From NCBI GenBank assembly GCA_964059195.1, contig CAXKWD010000002.1, positions 148,011,042 through 148,075,041 of the forward strand: DNA of 64,000 bases. Reading direction: 5' to 3'. The notes under the pieces are model-generated. The model made no database searches, was not told the DNA's origin, and worked only from the letters and a program-made list of their open reading frames with translations. The position numbers and the translations under genes were made by a program. Below, piece by piece: positions 1 through 10,189 of this stretch (the first letter of the stretch is position 1; each line of letters opens with the position of its first letter). This stretch comes from Ectobius pallidus (lineage: Eukaryota > Arthropoda > Insecta > Blattodea > Ectobiidae).

Positions 1-1698
1 GCATCTCAGCCTGAATTTTAGAAATGTGACTAGATACTACCTCATGAATATTAGATGTTTTTAACAGCGATTCGTTTTTAGTTTTAAAATTCCTCAAACA
101 AGAATTTAACTATAGATGTTTAAATTCACACTCTACAAATATATTAAATTTAATTGATGACAATTTTGATAGTGACTCTGACAGAAGGTTTTCAATTTTA
201 TATAGGCATGATGACAGGACAGATTCCATATCGCCGGCTGGGAAACTTTTTGCTGCGTATGTTGCCAGTCGTGACCTGAACGCTGTTTCGACGGGTAAAA
301 ACTCAAATGTTTCTGCCGATGGTGAGTTGGATTCAGCGCCTCGATCCATTCCATCTTGACTCTGTAATAACGAAAAACAACGACATTAGCAATCTAAACT
401 TTCGTAAGCGTATGGAATAAAAAAATACTAAGATATTTCACTGTACATACCTGTGGAATATCACGCGTAAGCATGGTGACGCTAGGTCGCGATTGGCGGA
501 TGGTCTCTGTTTTCTGTAACAAAGGAATAAAAAAATCAGTTTTATGATAAAAAATTACGTTTTCTGTCTTGTTTAATCACTGAAATATGAAGCCTTGCAT
601 TCAGTAACATGGGAAAAAAGTATATATATTGAGTTTTATGATAAAAATAATAAGTTGGATGTCTTGTACAATAATAATAATATCGCCACATACCTGTAAA
701 TGTACACCTGAAGGCCCTGGTTGGTAAAGCGCCACACTTGGATATATATTGAGTTTTATGATAAAAATAATAAGTTGGATGTCTTGTACAATAATAATAA
801 TATCGCCACATACCTGTAAGTGTACACCTGAAGGCCCAGGTTGGTACAGCGCCACACTTGGATGGACGGCTGACGGCATAGGTCGCACCTGGTTGATTGA
901 TTCTGTATTCTGTAACAAGGAAAAAATAATATTAAGTTTTATGTCTTGTACTGTGATAAAAGAAAAAGTTTGATGTCTTGTAATATAATAATAATAATAA
1001 TCTTAATAATAATAATAATTTCATCACATACCTGTAAATGTACACCTGAAGATTCAGATTTCTCTCCCAGCATAGTTGGACGGGATGTTCCTGCTCCTCT
1101 ATCCCCGCTATGTGCTGGCAGATAGAAGCGATCAGTTATGTTATGTCTGGCATCGTCCGCATCGTAGCTCTTCGCTCCGTTCTATAAAAATAAAATATAG
1201 ACATGTGTTACATCACTACTATGATGTATGTATTTACATAGTGAAAAACATGTTTGATAATGTAATAAAACGTACCTGTAATCGAGCGGGCTCCTGGCTT
1301 TGACCATCACCGTGCACGGGAATCCTCGAGGTCTCGCCTCCGATGCCGTAGGTCCCGGCGTCAGCAGGACAGTTCAAGTGGCCTGCCTGGTGATACAGCC
1401 CAATGCGTTTGGCAGCGTCCCTTGTTGCTGGGTGGTGGCTCCTCTCCTGGTGTCTACTTAAGTTTCGTGGCGATGAGAAGTTGGAGTGACAAATGTTACA
1501 TGTGAAGATAGTAACGGAATGATTTTCATGGATGTGTCTTTTTAAAACATCACTACGTGTAAATATCACACCGCAGATATCACACTTGTAGTCAGATTTC
1601 TTATGGTTCTGATTAATATGCCTTACTAGATATTTCTTGTGTTTATACCTTGAAGCACACTCCTCACACTGGAAGACGGCGGCGGACGAGCTCTCCAA
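1..1698 (-). pseudogene. N-terminal exons of a C2H2 zinc-finger/PolB gene of a Polinton-like element (copy 1)
   Basis: Reads leftwards and runs off the window. Five exons can be laid out, all joined in phase 0 with GT-AG introns: E1 1698-1276, E2 1181-1032, E3 909-814, E4 513-451, E5 361 to the window edge. E1 carries three CX2CX12HX4H fingers (first CEEC, then CDIC, then CNIC), followed by a linker ending EPARLQ at the splice donor. E2 and E3 are short proline/serine-rich linkers that both end GVHLQ at the donor. E5 begins a domain with FRSRLATYAAK and SSIKFN. The second copy at 51296 shows that in this family the N-terminal part continues into a protein-primed type DNA polymerase B. Defects: the expected start codon reads TTG at 1698-1696 (ATG in the other copy), and a TAG at 112-110 interrupts E5, after which the frame is open to the edge with family-like sequence (FKTKNESLL). 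Exon structure is inferred from splice sites and phase, not from transcripts. Confidence 0.8.
622..861 (-). repeat. 120-bp tandem duplication of an exon end plus intron
   Basis: Two adjacent 120-bp copies (about 622-741 and 742-861) differ at only a few positions. Each holds the last 48 nt of a linker exon, its splice donor, and about 72 nt of intron including an (AAT)n run. The outer copy (814-861) is the 3' end of exon E3. The inner copy (694-741) is a partial exon E3b with an intact donor but no matching acceptor: the only nearby AG would put it out of phase. E2 ends in the same GVHLQ and donor context, so it looks like an older copy of the same unit. Confidence 0.8.
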
Positions 1699-1724
1699 GA
1701 TGTGTAGTCGACGACGGTCTGCTA

Positions 1725-1756
1725 AGAAGTGAATGTGATGCGGTGCGCCTTATATA
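1725..1756 (-). promoter_or_regulatory. TATA promoter of the zinc-finger/PolB gene (copy 1)
   Basis: On the minus strand a TATATAA box lies at 1756-1750. About 25 bp downstream is an initiator-like TTCACTTCTTA, and the zinc-finger exon starts about 30 bp further on. The same box, spacing and TTCACTTCTTA block occur in front of the other copy (51220-51260). Conservation between two otherwise diverged copies supports a real RNA polymerase II promoter. The start site is inferred. Confidence 0.65.
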
Positions 1757-2330
1757 GTGACGCTGCGAGCTAGCTGAGACGTGCAGAGACTTGTTCTGTA
1801 ATATGAGATGTGTGACCTACTTAACTCCGCACACGTGTCGTGTATGAACTTGAAGCATGCATGACCCTGTCTGTAATGATGACGTCATAAATAAAGAATT
1901 TGTTGAATCAGCATTATCCATAGATACATCATTTCTTGTATATGAATAAAGAAATTAACCTTTTGTTTGAAGATACGTCTGGTATATATTTGAAAAAAAT
2001 GCTGTCGTAGCATTATGTTTTAGTTCGTATAACATATATGAACAAAGAATTAATATTATCCGCGGGGTTTGTGTGACAAAACGTAGAAAATAAAATGCTG
2101 ACTTTGGTAATATGATACCTATTGTGAAATGAGACGTATAAGAGAACTCTCTCGTAAGAATATATTACAAATCTACCACAATGTCATTTGTTCATAATTT
2201 TAAATTGCGCGCTAAGGCACGCGCTAAGGCATTTTCTGAAGAATTACTAATTAGAATTTCAAATCTCTCGCTAAAACCTTGCATTGAAAACCATTTTTCC
2301 ATTTTCACCAGGAGCAACCGTGAGGGCTAA
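1757..2330. other. Upstream flank of PolB element copy 1, shared with 12300-12880
   Basis: No gene seen. Blocks of this sequence recur at 12340-12600: ATAAATAAAGA, CATTTCTTG.ATATGAATAAA, GAAGATACGTCTG and AGAGAACTCTCTCGTAAGAATAT. A degraded form of the last block occurs on the other strand near 50730. It ends in fragments of the terminal motif (TTCAAATCTC.CGC). I read it as the subterminal, promoter-proximal part of the PolB element. Confidence 0.6.
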
Positions 2331-3343
2331 TATATGAAATTTTTATTATAGTATATTATGACCAAGTCCGCTTCAAAGCATAAAATGACACAATAAATTA
2401 ATAAAAGCACCAGGTAATATAGAAAGATTAATAAACTAATCACAAAACCTAATGAATGATGTATTACAGGGAAAGGAATGTTTTGACATATTGAGTGAAC
2501 ATTTAAAGAGACTGAATGAAGTTGTATCACCTGAGCGTAGATAAAAAATACTCGCTACATAGTATTACTGCATCAGCAAAAATGCTATCTGTCAAGGCTA
2601 TCTTAATCAGCAAACTCTCTCTGCATGGAGACAAACTTAGTTCCATTTGTTTAAATAACTCGATGGCTTTCTTAATAATACTTGTATGCAAATTTTATAA
2701 GGCCGTAATGTGGATTAGATATACAATATCTTAAAATTAACATCCTTACGCAACATACACATTTGAAGCTTAATAGTAAAATCTATTGTTTTAACTTGTA
2801 AGCCAGAGGCTGAGATAACCCCAGGGCTAAAATTAATATCTTATGGAAAAAATTGTATGATAAAATATAGTTTTAAGTCGTTAGCTACAATATTTATAAA
2901 ATGAATTAAGGCTTGAAATAACGCTTCTCTACACTTCTGATCGCGTCTGATAATTATAATAATAATAACAATAAGGTACGTTAAGGTTAACAGCCTTATG
3001 CATTGGCCACCTTTACCATAGGACCAAAGTGAAAATTATATTATACACTAACCAATAAGTCTGAGTCGATCTCAGGACTAAAGTGAAAAACTAATGTAAT
3101 AGAGAAATAGACATCTTACAGAAAACTTGTATGGAGGAATATAATGATGTCGTTGTATTTACGCTTCGTGGGAAACCACAATGAAATATGAAACCTACTT
3201 CTGGTCACGTGGTCTAGCGCGCCGCCATATTGGATGACGTCATTTGTGGACTTTGAACGATGTGGACTTTGACCTGCCCCACCCAATGTTGCGGGATTGT
3301 ATCGGGCCCGAACCTAGGGGTAACGTATAAAACCACACTACTC
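2331..3343. other. AT-rich stretch without recognisable gene
   Basis: Short chance ORFs only. I see no domain, terminal repeat or convincing promoter. At 3200-3340 the sequence becomes GC-richer and contains one TGACGTCAT and one CCGCCATATTGG block, resembling the motifs of the large inverted repeat. It ends with a CTCTAG that could be the splice acceptor of the next gene. Confidence 0.4.
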
Positions 3344-4789
3344 TAGAGTTTGAAAATAAGTATCAAACTGTCTCGGAAAGATCGAGTACTCCCCCTATCG
3401 ACTGTTAGCTCGTCAATCAAGATCAACGACGAAAGGATATCTGCGGATCCTGTTTTGCTATTCCTGCGCAAATCCATAAGTAAGAAAACCGACGAAGATT
3501 TGAAAATTTATTTGCAATATGAATTAGCCCCTTTCCCTTTGGCCTTCTTCAATGAGGGTCGGATGAATAAATCGACGTAGTCAATTCTCTAGAAAGAGCT
3601 CAATCCAACTATCAAAGATGTACGTGTGACACACTTTGATATTGTTATGGATGGACGGAGGACTTCTCCTGCACAAAGTTATTTGGCAAATTTCGCTGAG
3701 CAGCAAAGGCGGTACCGTCTCAGCAAGTCAGCCGATATACATTTCAATCAGGAGACATCCATAACTGTGAAGCAGGAAGACGACCTGTCAATTGTCTACA
3801 TAGAAAGTCTGCTGAATAACATGCTGAAAGTCACACTACAGGCACATGGAGTCAGAACCCTTCAAGCACGGAATGATGTGGGATGTCCTCATTGTAGACA
3901 TGGCTGTGGAGTTGTCACATACCACCACTGTTGCAGTTATTGTTGGGGATGTCGACTAATAGTCCTGTTGATGGCCAAAACACCTAGTGACCAAACCATA
4001 ATTTTCGTCAAGCCTGGACGTGGAAACATAAAACCTACATTTTTTCTACCCAGGGGCTGCGAGACATACTATTTCTACATGCCTTCACTGGGTGCGATAC
4101 CACTTCAGCAGTATTCCGAAAAAGTAAGCTGGGATTTATCAAACAGCATTTGAAGTCTTCAGACGTCCAGGGAGGTGCTGCAGTTTTTCTCAAACCCTTC
4201 CTCAACCAAGAAGCTGGGAGAAGTGTATTTTGAGGGGGTACGGGGCCCCACCTAAAAAGAAATCTCTAAACGCTTACTGTTACCAATCCTTTGTAAAACC
4301 GGTAGCCAATATCAAATCGTTCCTCGTGCCTCCACCAACTGAGGGGGCAGCGAAACAACATTCTGAGGACATATCAAGTCGACATGTGGTTGGGACATGA
4401 GCTGCCTCCTCAGATGTATGGGTGGGAGTTTACCAAAAATATCTAACCCTGATGCACAGTGAGCAGTAGGCTGCATCGGAAGACATGTTAATTTTTTTGT
4501 CATTGCACAAATCTGTGCCACCACCATATGTTGATACAGAAAGGCATCTCTCAAGTGTTTCCCTGCGTGCCAAAACTGACAGGGAACTGTCTTAATGGGG
4601 CCCCTTCTTGGACAACGAGGATGAAGAACTCGACATCGATCCTCTGCCACTTATCCTAGAAGATGTATCCCCTTTCTCAACGGATGAAGAAGAAAATGAA
4701 GCAGAACCCACCCCAGGACCAAGTTCCCAAGAGGAGCAAGGACCCTCCCGCTCCAAGAGAGCTAGGAATTTATAATAATTATTGCTGTT
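3344..4789 (+). pseudogene. Degraded gene of an uncharacterised nuclease-like element family (copy 1)
   Basis: Homologous to 44664-47130 over its whole length. Both start at CTAGAGTTTGAAAATAAG, which looks like an acceptor plus exon start. In shifting frames one reads an N-terminal segment with YELAPFPLAFFNEG, a segment DIVMDGR, then TLQARND and LIVLLMAKTPSD, a central segment and an acidic tail encoding DNEDEELDIDPLP and SKRARN-like residues. I recognise the arrangement from multicopy unnamed proteins of invertebrate genomes, with a D.DGR start, DAD-like and E.VDLIVLL motifs, LHAFTGCDTTSA, and a Cys-rich CRK tail. The spaced acidic residues resemble PIN/XPG-type nucleases, but that is my inference. 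Several frameshifts and stops, so not functional. No function is assigned to the family with confidence. Confidence 0.6.
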
Positions 4790-5445
4790 TAATTGTACTA
4801 TAAGGTGTAAATATATTATTAAATTAAATGTAACACAGTTTCAAGAAACATTTACGAGTAATTGTGTTAATAAAATAAAAGTTATGTACAAATTGTTGTC
4901 GACTCTGGAATCACCTTACCCCAATGCCTTTGCGAAGCGAATTTATAGTTAATATAGGCCTATATATTATATTAACTGTACATTATATATTATATACATT
5001 GAATACAAGTATTATTGCCTATGTAGAGGGTAATTATGGCTCCTATATAACAATAAGTCCGCCGGCGTGGTCTTGTGGTTAGCGTCGCTGACTAGAGATC
5101 CGTCGGCCCGGGTTCGATTCCCGGTACCTCCTCGGATTTTTCTGAGGTAGGGAGGTCTGGTAGGGGTGCACTCAGCCTCGTGATTCAAAATTAAGGAGCT
5201 ACTTGATAGAGAAGTAGCGGCTCCGGTCAAGAAAACCACCATTAACGGCCGTGGGTGTCGGCATGCTGACCACATGCCCCCAATCCTGCCATCTGCCTAC
5301 GGGAGATGACGCAGCGGTCGGGTGGTAGGCCAAGTCCCTCCAGGGATGTAGCGCCACGGAGTTTAGTTTTATATAACAATAAAGATTCAGCTATCCTCAA
5401 TAAATTGTCAATTTTGAGTATTATCAAAAATTTCCATCATATACT
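4790..5445 (+). other. 3' region of the nuclease-like element, interrupted by a SINE
   Basis: Collinear with 47131-47465 (shared TAATAATTATTGCTGTTTAA, CTATAAGGYGTAAATATATT and AACAATAAAGATTCAGC blocks) except for the SINE at 5057-5369. It contains AATAAA-like sites, fitting a 3' untranslated region. Similarity to the second copy stops near 5445. Confidence 0.7.
5057..5369 (+). mobile_element. tRNA-derived SINE with 13-bp target site duplication (copy 1)
   Basis: The 5' part looks like a tRNA promoter: a near-consensus A box TGGTCTTGTGG at 5068-5078 and an exact B box GGTTCGATTCC at 5111-5121. A 240-bp body follows with GGAGCTACTTGATAGAGAAG and CTGACCACATGCCCCC. It is flanked by TATATAACAATAA at 5044-5056 and 5370-5382. 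The homologous site at about 47390-47405 is an empty site with a single copy of that sequence, which confirms the insertion. It would be transcribed by RNA polymerase III and moved by a LINE; the partner LINE is unknown. It is not a functional tRNA gene. Confidence 0.9.
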
Positions 5446-5691
5446 ATTGTAATTGTATTTCTGTGGGGTAAATGATGGAGCTCTCAAAGTGGTTCCACTA
5501 GGTTCCGGGTTCGAAAATAGCATTAAGCGACACCAAACAATATTGCTTTTGAAGAACTACATAGCCTATATACTTGAAAATAAATAGCCCATATATACAC
5601 ATATAATTTCTTTATGTGCCATTTATATATAATAGTTACTGTTATACATATAAATAAATATAATACGTATATATTGGATTTTATATAGAGT

Positions 5692-6246
5692 TTGAGCAGC
5701 GGAAGAACAGAAAATACGAAATTTAAGTTTTTCTGCAAAATCCCGGAATTTAAACATAAAGTTAAATTTGCTCTAACTTTTGAACGGTTAAAGATAAAAA
5801 TTAAACTATCACACATTCTTAAAGGCAATTTATTGCTCTACAATTTCCTTCCTTATGACGTTTTCGTAGGACGAAGGGCCGAAGAGTTAGCTAACAAAAT
5901 AAGGCAAAAAAAACGCGAGACAATTTTATTTTTTCAAAATTAGCTGATTTTGAGCGCGGATATCTCGGAAACTGGCCGCGATAGCGAAATAATGAATGGA
6001 TTCCATCTTACGGAGCATTTTGTCAGCTTTAATTTTGTATGGGAAAGTCTTATAGCTAGGACCCATAGTTTCCGAGATATTATCGAAAAACCGAAAAAAG
6101 AGACCTTCTAAGGGCCCCCCTGCCCCCCGCTCACCTCCTAGGAGTGGGGACTTTTAGTATGTTTATCTCCTAACTAGTCGAAACAAGGTCCCAAAGTAAA
6201 AAATTTTGTTCCTTCCATTTCCCTCTACAACTTTTCATTGACTGGG
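5692..6246. repeat. 0.6-kb dispersed repeat R600, copy 1
   Basis: The same sequence lies inverted at 43281-43850 and in part at 43982-44604. Recognisable blocks are CCTTATGACGTTTTCGTAGG, AGCTGACAAAATG-type, CTCCTAGGAGTGGGGACTTT, and near the end TTCCTTCCATTTCCCTCTA. Within it a 70-odd-codon reading frame is open in both copies 1 and 2, but the differences fall freely on amino acids, so I do not call it a gene. In all cases the repeat sits next to the nuclease-like gene and points the same way relative to the outside, which suggests it is the terminal inverted repeat of that element. Confidence 0.7.
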
Positions 6247-6350
6247 CTAAGGGGAGAGCGTCGAGGGATGGGACGTTTTTAATTTATTAATTTTTTTAAA
6301 TTTTTTGGTTTAATGTAGGCAAAAACTGATTGCATTTCTGAAAACTGCTT

Positions 6351-6704
6351 GACTTCAGAATATAAATATGTTATACTGAAGATTAAAAATTGTATTTACC
6401 TTGCAGATAAATAACATTTTTTATAACATTATCAAATGTCCCATCCCTCCTACCTGGGTAGGTGGCATGGGACACTGTTCAAGGAGGTATGGGACAGAGC
6501 TTTTTGAGCCTCAATGTTCGTGTAAATAATGTTGGAAATCATCATAAAGTTTAAGTCCTTTTCAATGCATTTAAATAGAACATAAGAACAAAAGAGTTAT
6601 AGTAGGTGACTCAGAATAACAAGTTTCTCATAAAAAATTTTAAGCAAGCAAGTTCGACTTCAAAATACAACATATCTTTGAATCTATCTCTCATATCCAA
6701 AAAT
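6351..6704. repeat. 354-bp repeat, inverted partner of 20176-20529
   Basis: Collinear with the reverse complement of 20176-20529. It contains CTACCTGGGTAGGTGGCATG and GGTATGGGACAGAGC. It abuts the left arm of the large inverted repeat exactly where homology to the THAP pseudogene begins. No coding content recognised. Confidence 0.75.
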
Positions 6705-6859
6705 AATTTCAAAATACCTCAGCAAGAAGTCCCAAAAAACTGCAAGATAATAAGCACAAAAAGTGTTCTTGATGACATTTTTAGTTATTGATATCTTATG
6801 TATTGATAGTATATGTAAAATGTATGTGAGCAGTGTACATTTATGAACCAATGTATTTG

Positions 6860-7187
6860 CAAGCAGTGAACCAAGTGCAAGTGAACCAAGCAGTGTATTT
6901 AGGCTACATAAATTATATATGTAAAATATACGTTTGATAGATCATCTTTACATATATTTTACGTATAGATTATTGTACATCAATAGTATGTATGTGATTG
7001 TAAGTATAATTGATATATATTAAATGTCTGTATTGACATGAATAGACGTAAAATATACATAAAAAAGTGGGACATTTGAGCGTATATTATATGTAGATTT
7101 TATTTAACCAATATGTGTGATGTACATTACCTAGATCTAGGGATAACGTAAATTTTACATATATTTTACGTATGTGTGCTGAGTGGG
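6860..7187. repeat. ACGTAAAATATACGT-rich terminal sequence ending GTGCTGAGTGGG
   Basis: Dense short palindromes built on ACGTAAAATATA and TATATTTTACGT, ending in TATGTGTGCTGAGTGGG at 7187. The same terminus appears at 15577 (inverted) and 19644, and a sister type (GCTGCGTGGG) at 17311 and 19946. It behaves like the end of a DNA transposon with subterminal repeats. No matching left end is present on this side. Confidence 0.6.
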
Positions 7188-7610
7188 TTACCACGTTTCT
7201 GACCCCAACCCCGAAGGATGCAAAACCCAAATATAATCTGATGTACGGGTCGAGGAAGTAAACAGTAAAATAATTGATTGTCTAAACTTTCATAATAGTT
7301 TGATCTTGTTTTCAATATTTTATCTTTTTTACATATATTGTCATTGTTCTTCATCACCTCTGGCATTACCAAAGCAGCTAAATACTCGTAATTTCATTTC
7401 CCCATTTTCATTCAGTTCGCGAGAAGTATAACCTCAAAAAATCCTCCGGTTAGGAGTTTACTTGTACATTTTCCTACAGTAAAGATTATTGCCAGTTAAG
7501 AGGATTTTACCAACAGTTAACACCTAACCAGATATTGTAAAATCGAACTGTCAGTAAAGTAACCTAAAAGTAGCCATAAATATTTTACTAGAAGTAGTGT
7601 GGATTTCTCA

Positions 7611-7763
7611 GTGACGTCACCGCAGGAGCCGCTGACGTCACTTCCGGTTACGTCATCATGACGTCACTTCCGGTCAGCTGATTATGACGTCACGTAGGAG
7701 CCGCTTACGTCACAAGTGGGCGTGGCTTATGACGTCACGACCTACGTCATGGTCACGTGATTC
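7611..7763. promoter_or_regulatory. Array of TGACGTCA (CRE-like) and ACTTCCGG (ETS-like) motifs, left arm
   Basis: Five exact TGACGTCA palindromes plus TACGTCA half-sites lie within about 125 bp, with two CACTTCCGG blocks between them and a CACGTG at the end, followed by CAAAATGGCG. TGACGTCA is the consensus of CREB/ATF factors, CCGGAAGT of ETS factors and AANATGGCG of YY1. The binding itself is inference. The mirror array is at 15001-15153. Confidence 0.6.
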
Positions 7764-8262
7764 AAAATGGCGACAGTTCCGGTTCCTATTGCAAATGGCG
7801 GCACTTCCCGTTCCTATTTCAAATGGCGGACCAAGCGCGAAATTCAAAATTATAATGGTGGTAAATTTGAAAACTATATATTGTAAATTTAAAAATGAAT
7901 GTGTTTCCGGTTCCTATGGATAAAGCGCTAAATTCAAAAGTATAATGATGGTAAATATGAAAACTATATATTGGAAATTCAAAATGGGTACGTTTCCGGT
8001 TCCTAAGGACCAAGCGCGAAATTCAAAATCTGTATATTACAAAATGAAAATGGATGTGTTTCCGGTTCCTATGGACCAAGCGCGAAATTCAAAATCATAT
8101 TCGTGCTAAATTTGAAAACTGTATGAAAATGGCTACTTTCCGGTTCCTAAGGATAAAGCGCGAAATTCAAAATTATAATGGTGGTAAATATGAAAACCAT
8201 ATATTGGAAAGTCAAAATGTTGTCGTTTCCGGTTCCTAAGGACCAAGCACGAAGTTCAAAGT
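7764..8262. repeat. Tandem subrepeats CCGGTTCCTAWGGAYMAAGCGCG, left arm
   Basis: At least six units of variable length (about 35-110 bp) share TTTCCGGTTCCTA, GGACCAAGCGCGAAATTC and stretches like GGTGGTAAATATGAAAAC. The first two carry CAAATGGCGG. The units recur inverted in the right arm and, in a simpler form, at 50280-50420. This is typical of the composite terminal repeats of large DNA elements. Confidence 0.75.
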
Positions 8263-9880
8263 TGTAATATTAAAAGTTGTTTACTGGTAGAAGGCAGGAA
8301 ATTTTGAAAATTTAAAATGGTGGACCAAGCGCGAAATTAAAAGTTGTTTACTGGTAGATGGCTGGACGATTTGAAAATTGATGTCAACATTGCTTACGAT
8401 ATAACAATTACAATTGTAGGAAGGTGGGAAATTTAAAATTATATATTGGTAGAAGGCATGACATTTTGAAAATTAAAAAATGGCGGACAAATCGTATGAT
8501 TCAAAAATGGTAAAGTTCAAGTTGTTGTCTAGCACAAGATTTTATAATGTTACATTGTACAAGTGTTATGAAACAGGAATATGCATCATCGCCGTAACAG
8601 GAAGTGGTCAAGGTCATGAGTCAGCACATTCCACATTCCTGAGTATAGAGTTACATCCGGTGTATGTTATAACCAACACGTTGTTCTGCATGAAAATACA
8701 TCATAACTAAGTGATCACGTGATTCAATGGCGCTATATTTAAAAATTATAAAGGGTGGAATGTTTAATTATATTTCGACTTTTATCTTATAACATTACTA
8801 TATATTAAGCGGTGACATCGCGGCATGATACAATGATCACATGATACAATGGCGCTCAATTTAAAAATATGAAATGTTAGAATCTTTGACAACTTTAAAA
8901 TGCAGGGCGGGCGATTTGAAAATTCAAGATGGTGGAATGCGTACGATATGAAATGGTGGAAAGTGAGAAATTTAAAAGATGTATATTGGTAGAAGGCAGG
9001 AAATTTTGAAAATTATAAAATAGCGGATTAAGCGTATGATTAAAAAATGGTAAAGTTCAAGTTGTTGTCTGGCACAAGATTTCATAAATTCTAAAACCGA
9101 TTTCACATTATGGTGGGAATTTTGAAAGTGGATTTTTCTGAAATGTTGGAGCGGCTACCGTTAGATTTTATAATACGATTTCACACTATGTTAAATATTA
9201 TGAGACAGGATTATGCTTCATTACAGTAACAGGAAGCGTCCAAGGTCACACGTCAGTAAATTTTCACATTCCTGAGTATCGAGTGACATCCGGTGTATGC
9301 TATAACCAACACTTTGTTTTTTACATGTTAATACGTGATCATATGATAGCGCTATATTTAAAAATTACAAAAGGTGAAGGTGTAATTATATTTCGTCTGT
9401 TATCTTATAACATTACTATATATTAAGCGATGACATTACAACATACTTACGTGGTCACATGATACAATGGCGCTTAATTTAAAAATTACAGATATTAGAA
9501 TCTTTGACAACTTTGCGGGCGATTTGAAAATTCAAGATGGCGGAATGCGAACGATATGAAATGACGTATGGCGGTAAATTTAAAATTTGTATATTGGTTG
9601 ATGATGACATTGCGTGCATCAGAAGTCAATATGGCGGATTGTTATAACCTATCTCAACAGAGGAATGATTACGTCATCGGAGGAATAAGAGGGGAGGGAG
9701 GAATGAGAGGAGAGGGAGGCGCGGCCATGACATCATCAGAGGAGTACTTACGTCATAATTCAAAATGGTGGATAGCTATGACCTACCTCAACGGTGGAGT
9801 GGTTACGACCAGGTGGAAGGCTTACGTCATAATTCAAGATGTCGGATTTTAAATACGCAGTCACATGAATCATTATGGCG

Positions 9881-9981
9881 GACTAGAAAAAGCCAGTCCA
9901 GACTAGTTCTGACTAGATAAAACCCAGTCCAGACTAGTTCTGACTAGATAAAAGCCAGTCCAGACTAGTTCTGACTAGATA
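9881..9981 (+). repeat. 30-31 bp minisatellite, three units
   Basis: Units starting at 9881, 9911 and 9942, with a partial one at 9973, read GACTAGATAAAAGCCAGTCC plus AGACTAGTTCT. They begin exactly at the inner end of the left arm, so the minisatellite forms the border of the loop. No function seen. Confidence 0.9.
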
Positions 9982-10189
9982 CCACCCATACAACAATAGG
10001 ACATTCAATGCGATGCTGTAGTTGAGACCCTCTCTAATCTGTGTCAAGAATGAAATAACCCTACTTAAATATTTCCGTCACATAGTCCTCTATTAATTGA
10101 ATTTAGAGTTAATTATGTAAAAAAGAGTGACGAATGATGTATAGTATGCTTCGTATTATATCCTCCAGAATATTGACAACAGCCTGAAG

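Larger units (their letters stand above)
6701..9883. repeat. Left arm of a 3183-bp near-identical inverted repeat
   Basis: Pairs with 12881-16063. For every block I compared, left plus right coordinate sums to 22764, so the arms have the same length with no net indels. Only scattered substitutions were seen, for example around 9715-9750. Order from outside: THAP pseudogene 3' end (6701-6789), ACGTAAA-rich palindromic stretch to 7187, a roughly 400-bp unique part, a TGACGTCA array, tandem CCGGTTCC/ATGGCGG units, then about 1.6 kb of diverged repeats of GATTTGAAAATT and ATTGGTAGAAGGCAGG type. The short ORFs inside mirror each other and look non-coding. Confidence 0.93.

Noticed and set aside
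5057..5130. tRNA gene
   Set aside because: A and B boxes are present but no cloverleaf-compatible acceptor pairing follows; the 313-bp unit with target duplications is a SINE.
5692..5943. Conserved ORF in R600 (also at 43601-43837)
   Set aside because: Open in both copies but differences are mostly amino-acid changing; no evidence of coding constraint and no domain.
7166..7372. 68-codon ORF identical at 15392-15598
   Set aside because: Identity is explained by the recent inverted repeat, not by selection; no recognisable protein.
9568..9852. 94-codon ORF (and mirror 12912-13196) in the inverted repeat arms
   Set aside because: Low-complexity translation of ATGGCGG/GGAGGAG words; its mirror differs only because the arms are near-identical DNA; no domain.
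9881..9981. CRISPR-like array
   Set aside because: Direct contiguous 30-31 bp repeats without spacers in a eukaryotic transposon context; a minisatellite.
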